A stretch of DNA of 30,068 nt, from contig CAZLNO010000041.1 of the NCBI GenBank assembly GCA_964561005.1, positions 1 to 30,068 of the forward strand, read 5' to 3'. Made by a program: the position numbers and the translations under genes. The stretch comes from CAZLNO01 sp964561005 (GTDB lineage Bacteria; Pseudomonadota; Alphaproteobacteria; Kiloniellales; Rhodovibrionaceae). Under the pieces are notes generated by a model that had not been told where the DNA came from, searched no databases, and was given only the letters and a program-made list of their open reading frames with translations. Of the stretch, positions 24,300-30,068 are shown piece after piece. The number at the start of each line of letters is the position of its first letter. Within the stretch, counting starts at the first letter, position 1.

Positions 24300-24587
24300 T
24301 CAGGATTTCGCGTCCTCGGCGGGGGTCAGCGTCGTGAGCTGCAGGGCGTGGATTCGCTCGGCAAGCTCCTCGGCGAGGATGTCGTGGACCATGCGCTGGC
24401 GCGCGACGCGGCTTTTGCCCTCGAACGCGGGGGCGACGACGGTGACGCGGAAATGGGTCTCGCCGCCCGGCCGCCAGCCGGCGTGGCCGCGGTGCTTTTC
24501 CGAATCGTCGCGAATTTCCAGCCGGCTGGGCGCCAGGCCCTGGCGCAGCTTCGTCTCGATCCGTTCGGCCATGCGCATGGCTGGCAT
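24300..24587 (-). CDS. BolA family protein
   Basis: A small BolA/IbaG-type protein (95 aa from this start) linked in other bacteria to iron-sulfur trafficking with monothiol glutaredoxins and to stress morphology. Seen: MAERIETKLRQGLAPSRLEI, THFRVTVVAPAFEGKSRVARQRMVHDIL and IHALQLTTLTPAE, the complete alpha-beta BolA fold. The ATG at 24587 has AGGG 4 bases upstream; ATGs at 24578 and 24572 are alternatives closer to the usual family start. The conserved H (RMVHD) and the histidine in IHAL are present. Confidence 0.85.
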   Translation of the reverse strand: MPAMRMAERIETKLRQGLAPSRLEIRDDSEKHRGHAGWRPGGETHFRVTVVAPAFEGKSRVARQRMVHDILAEELAERIHALQLTTLTPAEDAKS

Positions 24588-24664
24588 CCGGCCCTGTCGG
24601 TTGCGGCTGCAAGGAAAGCTGCTAGCTTCCGGCCACCGCGTCAAGCAGCCGGGAAGCAAAGCGG

Positions 24665-25591
24665 ATGAGCGACACGGGACGGCAGGCCGTCGGCGGCCGC
24701 CCCGGGGCGACCAGCGCCCGCGGCGCCTATGTCCTGCTGGCCAGCGTGGTCGTCCTCTGGGGCGCCAACTGGCCGATGATGAAGATCGCGCTGAGCCAGA
24801 TCCCGCCGATGTGGTTCGCGGTCGCGCGGCTGACGCTGGGCGCCGCGACGCTGTTCGCGGTGCTGGCCGCCACGGGGCGTCTGACCCTCCCGACCCGGCG
24901 GGACCTGCCGGTGATCGTGTCGGTCGGGCTGCTGCAGATGGTGGCCTTCATGACCTGCGTGAACTTCGCGCTGCTGGAGGTCGACGCCGGGCGCGCCGCC
25001 ATCCTCGCGTACACGACGCCGCTGTGGGTCACGCCGGTGGCCGTGCTGCTGCTGGGCGAGCGCATCGACGCCCGGAAGGCCGTCGGCCTGGCGCTGGGCC
25101 TGTTCGGCGTGGCGGTGTTGTTCAACCCCCTCGGCTTCGACTGGAGCGACCGAGCGGTGGTGCGGGGCAACGGCCTGCTGATGCTGGCCGCGCTGTGCTG
25201 GGCCGGGGCGATCCTGCACACGCGCGTGCACGTCTGGGCCGCCTCGCCGCTGCAGCTCGCGCCCTGGCAGATGGCCCTGGCCGCGCCGATCCTGATCGCC
25301 CTGGCCTGGCGGTTCGAGGGGGGTGCCGAGATCGTCTGGTCGCCGGGCTTGATCGCCATCCTGGCCTACAACGGCCCGATCGCCACGGCCTTCTGCTTCT
25401 GGGCCGTGGTGACGGTGCAGCGCAGCCTGCCGACGATTTCCACCACCCTGGGGCTGCTGGGCGTGCCCACGACGGGCATGCTTTCGGCCGCCGTCTTCCT
25501 GGGCGAACCCCTGAGCCTGACGCGCCTGGGCGGCTTCGCCCTGATCCTGGGCGGCATGGCCCTGGTCAACCTGACCGAGGTCGCGCGCGCC
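24665..25591 (+). CDS. EamA/DMT family transporter, 3' end lost in assembly gap
   Basis: An inner-membrane metabolite exporter of the drug/metabolite transporter superfamily. 309 residues are visible, covering both EamA repeats (about 20-145 and 170-305), ten spans in all. Recognisable are LWGANWPMMKIAL, AAILAYTTPLWVTPVAVLLLGERID and LLGVPTTGMLSAAVFLGEPLS. The reading frame runs into 100 Ns at 25592, so only the C-terminal tail and stop are missing. The substrate cannot be predicted. It is divergent from bolA with 77 bp between starts. Confidence 0.85.
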
Positions 25592-25691
25592 NNNNNNNNN
25601 NNNNNNNNNNNNNNNNNNNNNNNNNNNNNNNNNNNNNNNNNNNNNNNNNNNNNNNNNNNNNNNNNNNNNNNNNNNNNNNNNNNNNNNNNNN
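25592..25691. other. Assembly gap (100 N)
   Basis: Exactly 100 N characters, the usual placeholder for a scaffold join. True distance, and any sequence between the transporter and the J-domain gene, is unknown. Confidence 0.99.
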
Positions 25692-25743
25692 GCCCGCCCG
25701 CGCGCTTGTCAGCCGCGCGACCCGATCCCATACTCCCAGGGCC

Positions 25744-26361
25744 ATGGCACGTGTGGAACCGGAAGCGCTGTCGCGCCCCTTCGAGCGGACCTGCCGGCGG
25801 ACCCGGCCGGAAACGCGCGTCTGCGACCATCCCGGCTGCACCGAGGAAGGCCAGTACCGCGCGCCCCGCGCGCGCGATCGGCTGGACGAATACTACTGGT
25901 TCTGCCTGGCGCACGTGCGCGATTACAACCGCGCCTGGGACTACTTCGCCGGCATGAGCGAGGCCGAGATCGAGGCCGAGCGCCGTCGCGATTCGACCTG
26001 GCAACGACCGTCCTGGCGCATCGGCAGCCTGGGCGGCGGCTTTCGCGCCGGGCCGCACGGCTTTCGCGACGACTTCGGCTTCTTCTCGGAGGAGCAGGAG
26101 GACGCCGCGCACACCCGCCGCGCCTGGGAGGAAAACCGGCGCCGCGAGGCCAACGGCCAGCGCCAGGCCACGCCGGAAGCCCGCGCCCTGGCGACCCTCG
26201 ACCTGGAGCCGCCGGTGAGCTTCGACGCCATCAAGGCGCGCTATAAATACCTGGTCAAGCGCCTGCATCCCGACGCCAACGGTGGCGACACGTCGCAGGA
26301 AGACAAGCTGAAGGACATCAACCAGGCCTATGCCACGCTGCGGGCCGCCTATGCGCGCTGA
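25744..26361 (+). CDS. DnaJ-like protein with C-terminal J domain and N-terminal Cys/His cluster
   Basis: A 205-aa co-chaperone-like protein. The J domain is at the C-terminus (about 158-204: SFDAIKARYKYLVKRLHPDAN, HPD at 175-177), the reverse of classic DnaJ. The N-terminal part has C27 and C32 (CDHPGC) and C54-X2-H57 (FCLAHV), a possible zinc site, followed by the RDYNRAWDYFAGM motif known from alphaproteobacterial J-domain proteins. No G/F linker or CXXCXGXG repeats. The ATG at 25744 has CAGGG upstream; frame upstream enters the gap. Its position between bolA and cobS is typical of alphaproteobacteria as I recall. Confidence 0.88.
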   Translation: MARVEPEALSRPFERTCRRTRPETRVCDHPGCTEEGQYRAPRARDRLDEYYWFCLAHVRDYNRAWDYFAGMSEAEIEAERRRDSTWQRPSWRIGSLGGGFRAGPHGFRDDFGFFSEEQEDAAHTRRAWEENRRREANGQRQATPEARALATLDLEPPVSFDAIKARYKYLVKRLHPDANGGDTSQEDKLKDINQAYATLRAAYAR

Positions 26362-26493
26362 GCGACGGGGGGTCCCGGCGCGGGCCTACCAAGAGCCCGC
26401 CCGCGGCCTTACATCGAAGGCAGCCCGGAACGGCGCGGCGCGGGCGCGGAAGGCGCGCGCCGCAGTGCAGGAAAGACGACGGAAAGGACCGTG

Positions 26494-27498
26494 ATGGCTC
26501 TCGAAACGACGAACGGAGAGGCGGCGCCCACCCCCAGCGAAGGGCCCGACATCTCGATCTCGGTTCGCCAGACCTTCGGGATCGACTCCGACATGCAGGT
26601 GCCGGCCTTCAGCCAGCCCAGCGAGCACGTGCCGGAGCAGGACGACACCTACCGCTTCGACCGCGACACCACGCTGGCGATCCTGGCGGGCTTCGCCTAC
26701 AACCGGCGCCTCCTGATCCAGGGCTACCACGGCACCGGCAAGTCCACCCACATCGAGCAGGTGGCCGCGCGGCTGAACTGGCCGTGCATCCGCATCAACC
26801 TGGACAGCCACATCTCGCGCATCGACCTGATCGGCAAGGACGCCATCGTCCTGCGCGACGGCCAGCAGGTGACGGAGTTCCGCGAGGGCCTGCTGCCCTG
26901 GGCGCTGCGCCACCCCACGGCGCTGGTGTTCGACGAGTACGACGCCGGCCGCCCGGACGTGATGTTCGTCATCCAGCGCGTGCTGGAGGTCGAGGGCAAG
27001 CTGACCCTGCTGGACCAGAACAAGGTCATCCATCCGCACCCGGCCTTCCGCCTGTTCGCCACCGCCAACACCGTCGGCCTGGGCGACACCACCGGGTTGT
27101 ACCACGGCACGCAGCAGATCAACCAGGGCCAGATGGACCGCTGGAACATCGTGGCCACGCTGAACTACCTGCCGCACGACGAGGAAGTGGCGATCGTGCT
27201 GCAGAAGATGCCGCGGTACGACACCAAGGAGGGCCGCGAGAAGGTCTCCGCCATGGTCACCCTCGCCGACCTGACGCGCAGCGGCTTCATCAACGGCGAC
27301 ATCTCCACGGTGATGAGCCCGCGCACCGTGCTGACCTGGGCGGAGAACGCGGCGATCTTCAACGACGTCGGCTTCGCCTTCCGGCTCAGCTTCCTGAACA
27401 AGTGCGACGAGCTGGAGCGCCCGGTGGTGGCGGAGTACTACCAGCGCTGCTTCGGCACGGAGCTGCCCGAGACCGGCGTGAAGGCGACGCTGGTGTGA
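26494..27498 (+). CDS. cobS: Cobaltochelatase subunit CobS
   Basis: The AAA+ subunit (334 aa) of the aerobic cobalt chelatase, which with CobN and CobT inserts cobalt into hydrogenobyrinate a,c-diamide. Seen: Walker A GYHGTGKST (77-85), INLDSHISRIDLIGKDAIVL, Walker B ALVFDEYD (143-150), the sensor-1 segment FRLFATANTVGLGDTTG, and SPRTVLTWAENAAIF. The ATG at 26494 has AAGGA at good distance; the adjacent GTG 26491 would add one residue. cobT follows after a 237-bp repeat-bearing gap. CobN is not in the window. Confidence 0.94.
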   Translation: MALETTNGEAAPTPSEGPDISISVRQTFGIDSDMQVPAFSQPSEHVPEQDDTYRFDRDTTLAILAGFAYNRRLLIQGYHGTGKSTHIEQVAARLNWPCIRINLDSHISRIDLIGKDAIVLRDGQQVTEFREGLLPWALRHPTALVFDEYDAGRPDVMFVIQRVLEVEGKLTLLDQNKVIHPHPAFRLFATANTVGLGDTTGLYHGTQQINQGQMDRWNIVATLNYLPHDEEVAIVLQKMPRYDTKEGREKVSAMVTLADLTRSGFINGDISTVMSPRTVLTWAENAAIFNDVGFAFRLSFLNKCDELERPVVAEYYQRCFGTELPETGVKATLV

Positions 27499-27537
27499 TA
27501 CCGATCGGCCGTTGAACTCGCACGCCCGAATCGATGT

Positions 27538-27685
27538 CATGCTTCGACAAGCTCAGCATGAGGACGTCTTTTCGAGCCCGTCGAAGGGTCTCGTCTTGAG
27601 CCCGCTGAACAACCTCATCCCGAGCCCGTCGAAGGATGAGCGCGACAACCTCATCCTGAGCCCGTCGAAGGATGAGGCCAGCGAC
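27538..27685. repeat. REP-like repeats between cobS and cobT
   Basis: At least four copies: a palindrome with CATGCTTCGACAAGCTCAGC (27538 on), a GAGCCCGTCGAAGG copy near 27575, CTCATCCCGAGCCCGTCGAAG near 27613 (core CGAGCCCGTCGAAGGATGAG) and CTCATCCTGAGCCCGTCGAAG near 27650. They fill most of the gap 27499-27735; nothing else is seen in it. Confidence 0.8.
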
Positions 27686-27735
27686 TCGAGTCAAACGCTC
27701 ACAAGGACGAGGCGCCGGCGAACCGGCGAGGACGC

Positions 27736-29622
27736 ATGAGCGACGGCCAGGACTCCCCGATCGAGCGCTTCAAGCGGGCCACCGCCGCGACGATGCGCGC
27801 GATCGCCGAGCGCGACGACCTGACGGCCAACTTCGCGGCCAAGCAGCCGCAGCACTCCGGCACCGAGGCGCGGCTGCCCCTGCCCGGCCGCGAGCTGAGC
27901 GTCCAGGACGCCGCCCGCGTGCGCGGCGAGGCGGACTCCTTCGCCGTGCGCCACCGCTATCACGACCAGAAGCTGCACGCCGCCCAGAGGCCCGGCAACC
28001 AGGCCGCCCGCGAGATCTTCGATTCCGTGGAGCAGGCCCGCTGCGAGGCGCTGGGCAGCCGCCGCATGGCCGGGCTGTCGGCCAACATCGACGCCGCGCT
28101 GGAGGAGCGTTATCGCGCGCGCGGCTATTCCCGCATCCAGCACCGCGAGGACGTGCCGCTGTCCGAGGTCATGCGCGTCATGGCGCGCGAGACCATGACC
28201 GGCCATCCGCCGCCGCCCGCCGCCAAGGCGATGCTGGATGCCTGGCGCCCGACCCTCGACGCCGAGGTGCTGCGCGACCTGGAGGAACTGGCCGCCCAGG
28301 CCGGCGACCAGCGCGCCTATGCGAAGACGGTGCGGCGCATGCTGCGCCACCTCGACCTCGACGTCGCCGAGGATGAGGACGAGAGCCCCGGCGAGGAGGC
28401 CGAGGACGCCGAGGCGCGGCAGAACGAGGACCAGGACGAACAGTCCGAAAGTCAGGGCGGCGAGCAGGACTCCGGCGAGACCACCGCCGCCATGGCCGGC
28501 GAGGCCGGCGAGGAGGGCGACAGCGCCGGCGGCGAGGAGCAGGACGGCGAGAGCGAGGGCCAGGTCGTCTCCGGCGCCGGCTCGGAGGAGCCCGGCCGCC
28601 CCGGCAGCCAGCCGCGACCGTCCGACCGCCGCAACCTCCACGAGGACGCCTACCACCCCTACACCACGGACCATGACGAGATCGTCGACGCCGCCGAGCT
28701 CTGCGACCCCGACGAGCTGGCGCGGCTGCGGCAGATGCTGGACCAGCAGCTCGCCCACCTGCAGTCCGTGGTCTCGCGCCTGGCCAACCGCCTGCAGCGC
28801 CGCCTGCTGGCCAAGCAGTCGCGCGCCTGGGAGTTCAATTTGGAGGAGGGCGTGCTCGACAGCGCCCGCCTGGCGCGCATCGTCGCCAACCCGGAGTACC
28901 CGCTGTCCTACAAGCAGGAGAGCGAGAGCGAGTTCCGCGACACCGTGGTGACGCTGCTGATCGACAACTCCGGCTCGATGCGCGGCCGGCCGATCACCGT
29001 CGCGGCGATCAGCGCCGACATCCTGGCGCGCACCCTGGAGCGCTGCGGGGTGAAGGTGGAGATCCTGGGCTTCACCACCCGCATGTGGAAGGGCGGGCAG
29101 TCGCGCGAGCGCTGGATCGCCGAGGGCAAGCCGGCGAATCCGGGGCGCCTGAACGACCTGCGCCACATCGTCTACAAGTCGGCCGATACCCCCTGGCGCC
29201 GGGCGCGGCGCAAGCTGGGCCTGATGCTGCGCGAGGGCGTGCTGAAGGAGAACATCGACGGCGAGGCCCTGCTGTGGGCGCACAACCGCCTGATCGCGCG
29301 GTCGGAGCAGCGGCGCATCCTGATGGTCATCTCCGACGGCGCGCCGGTGGACGACTCGACGCTGTCGGTCAACCCCGGCAACTACCTGGAACAGCACCTG
29401 CGCGACGTCATCGACGAGATCGAGCGCCGCTCGCCGGTCGAGCTGACCGCCATCGGCATCGGCCACGACGTCACCCGCTACTACCGCCGCGCCGTCACCA
29501 TCTTCGACGCCGAACAACTCGGCGGCACCATGCTGGAACGCCTGGCCGAGCTGTTCGACGACGAACCCCTCGTGCCCGCGCGGCGCGGCGGGGGACCGCG
29601 CAGGATGGCGAGTGGACGTTGA
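27736..29622 (+). CDS. cobT: Cobaltochelatase subunit CobT
   Basis: The von Willebrand A subunit (628 aa) that forms the CobST ring complex of aerobic cobalt chelatase. The N-terminal domain (1-210) contains QPQHSGTEARLPLPGRE. A strongly acidic linker spans about 212-300. The C-terminal VWA domain has the MIDAS motif DNSGS (410-414), then FTTRMWKGGQSRERW, MVISDGAPVDDSTLS and ELTAIGIGHDVTRYYRRAV. The last ~15 residues (PARRGGGPRRMASGR) are basic and less conserved. The 3' end from about 29551 is repeated downstream at 29834, see the repeat entry. Confidence 0.94.
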   Translation: MSDGQDSPIERFKRATAATMRAIAERDDLTANFAAKQPQHSGTEARLPLPGRELSVQDAARVRGEADSFAVRHRYHDQKLHAAQRPGNQAAREIFDSVEQARCEALGSRRMAGLSANIDAALEERYRARGYSRIQHREDVPLSEVMRVMARETMTGHPPPPAAKAMLDAWRPTLDAEVLRDLEELAAQAGDQRAYAKTVRRMLRHLDLDVAEDEDESPGEEAEDAEARQNEDQDEQSESQGGEQDSGETTAAMAGEAGEEGDSAGGEEQDGESEGQVVSGAGSEEPGRPGSQPRPSDRRNLHEDAYHPYTTDHDEIVDAAELCDPDELARLRQMLDQQLAHLQSVVSRLANRLQRRLLAKQSRAWEFNLEEGVLDSARLARIVANPEYPLSYKQESESEFRDTVVTLLIDNSGSMRGRPITVAAISADILARTLERCGVKVEILGFTTRMWKGGQSRERWIAEGKPANPGRLNDLRHIVYKSADTPWRRARRKLGLMLREGVLKENIDGEALLWAHNRLIARSEQRRILMVISDGAPVDDSTLSVNPGNYLEQHLRDVIDEIERRSPVELTAIGIGHDVTRYYRRAVTIFDAEQLGGTMLERLAELFDDEPLVPARRGGGPRRMASGR

Positions 29623-29632
29623 ACACGGTACG

Positions 29633-29658
29633 CGGGGCGCGGGCTTGCCCGCGCCCCG
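29633..29658 (+). terminator. Hairpin behind cobT, possible terminator
   Basis: Perfect 11-bp arms CGGGGCGCGGG-CTTG-CCCGCGCCCCG just after the cobT stop, followed by AACGTTT. The weak T-tract leaves the terminator role uncertain. Confidence 0.5.
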
Positions 29659-29738
29659 AACGTTTCCCCCGCGCGCGTCACGAAAACGTTCCGGTCGGGG
29701 GCGACACGAAGTCGACGCCGAAGGCGTTTAGCCCGTAG

Positions 29739-29833
29739 CCCGTAGGGTGGCTTCGCCGTCAGGCAAGCCACCGACCGCCGTCGTGACCTCACCGGCATTT
29801 GGTGGGTTGCCTTCGGCGAACCCACCCTACGGG
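29739..29833. repeat. Long imperfect inverted repeat
   Basis: The left arm (29739-29772, starts CCCGTAGGGTGGCTTCGCCG) pairs with the right arm (29801-29833, ends GAACCCACCCTACGGG) with a few mismatches. The loop is 28 bases. The GTAGGGTGGGTTCGCCG type of repeat occurs in many bacterial genomes as a dispersed palindromic element. A further left arm lies at 30022 to the window end. Confidence 0.75.
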
Positions 29834-29916
29834 CTGTTCGACGAGGAACCCCTCGTGCCCGCGCGGCGCGGCGGGGGGGCAAAGGCGGGTGGCGAGTGGA
29901 CGTTGAACACGGTACG

Positions 29917-29943
29917 CGGGGCGCGGGCTCTGTCCGCGCCCCG
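29917..29943 (+). terminator. Second copy of the cobT hairpin, with T-run
   Basis: Arms CGGGGCGCGG and CCGCGCCCCG around a 7-base loop, followed by AACGTTTTT. This is the unit-2 copy of the hairpin at 29633; its longer T-run makes it the better terminator candidate of the two. Confidence 0.5.
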
Positions 29944-30068
29944 AACGTTTTTCCGCGCGCGCCAGGAAAACGACCCGGTCTGGGGCGACACGCAGTCGAC
30001 GCCGGAGGCGTTTAGCCCGTAGCCCGTAGGGTGGCTTCGCCGTCAGGCAAGCCACCGACCGCCGTCGT

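Larger units (their letters stand above)
29551..30068. repeat. Diverged tandem repeat of about 284 bp starting in the cobT tail
   Basis: Unit 1 starts at 29551 within cobT (CTGTTCGACGACGAACCCC) and unit 2 at 29834 (CTGTTCGACGAGGAACCCC). Shared markers lie 283-284 bases apart throughout: AGTGGACGTTGAACACGG at 29611 and 29895, TTTAGCCCGTAGCCCGTAGG at 29727 and 30011, and CCGACCGCCGTCGT ending at 29784 and 30068. Unit 2 still matches at the last base of the window, so the array continues or is cut. The copies differ by scattered substitutions and small indels. Unit 2 does not encode an intact CobT tail. Beyond cobT (29623-30068) there is no gene. Confidence 0.88.

Noticed and set aside
26494..29622. 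MoxR-VWA pair of a novel AAA/VWA defence or chaperone system
   Set aside because: Motifs and lengths match CobS and CobT of the aerobic cobaltochelatase closely, so no new system needs to be assumed.
29747..30022. Small gene containing the second copy of the CobT tail
   Set aside because: The frame only fuses repeat sequence to the duplicated tail and lacks a ribosome site; it is best read as non-coding repeat.

Overview
The window is about 30 kb of high-GC (roughly 70% by eye) bacterial DNA with tight gene packing, ATGA/GTGA overlaps and many dispersed short palindromic repeats. Gene content and order (xerD / aroK-aroB / CNNM-type hemolysin homologue, BolA-DnaJ-cobS-cobT, a serine-cycle-type malyl-CoA lyase, DUF2889, an RHH_4-type regulator) point to an alphaproteobacterium, most likely Rhodospirillales-like. 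The genus cannot be fixed from this sequence alone. A 100-N scaffold gap at 25592-25691 shows that this is a draft assembly.

Layout. (1) 1-60: a tandem 16-bp repeat. (2) 216-5654, plus strand: an arginine/ornithine unit of arginase (rocF) and ornithine aminotransferase (rocD), then a complete polar-amino-acid ABC importer (ATPase, binding protein, two permeases). The likely job is uptake of basic amino acids and conversion of arginine to ornithine, then glutamate semialdehyde. (3) 6120-6920: an orphan second binding protein, a paralogue of the first with lower GC and altered ligand-contact positions. (4) 7069-11716: pyroglutamyl peptidase overlapping a PotA-like ATPase on plus, facing two permeases and a Tat-type binding protein on minus. 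Together they make one complete ABC importer split over two convergent transcripts. (5) 11919-15266: a TetR regulator of NemR type divergent from a 56-aa ORF, a PPOX-fold flavoprotein, a DUF1348 protein and a frame-broken 3-hydroxyisobutyrate-dehydrogenase-like gene. A TAGAC-type palindrome lies between the -35 and -10 of the divergent promoter. (6) 15536-17556, minus: malyl-CoA lyase and XerD. (7) 17828-19751, minus: an unknown exported 600-aa protein and an overlapping 46-aa membrane protein. (8) 19948-23758, plus: aroK, aroB, a CNNM/TlyC-like protein and DUF2889. (9) 23774-24587, minus: an RHH protein and BolA. (10) 24665 to the end, plus: an EamA transporter running into the gap, a J-domain protein, and cobS and cobT (aerobic cobaltochelatase subunits). 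Behind cobT lies a diverged tandem repeat of about 284 bp that begins with a copy of the cobT 3' end and runs off the window.

I found no rRNA, tRNA, CRISPR array, transposase or prophage gene. The less ordinary signals are the orphan binding protein with lost ligand residues, the redox-type TetR cassette, the broken dehydrogenase, the cobT-tail repeat array and the dispersed REP-like repeat family. None of them is proof of a new system.
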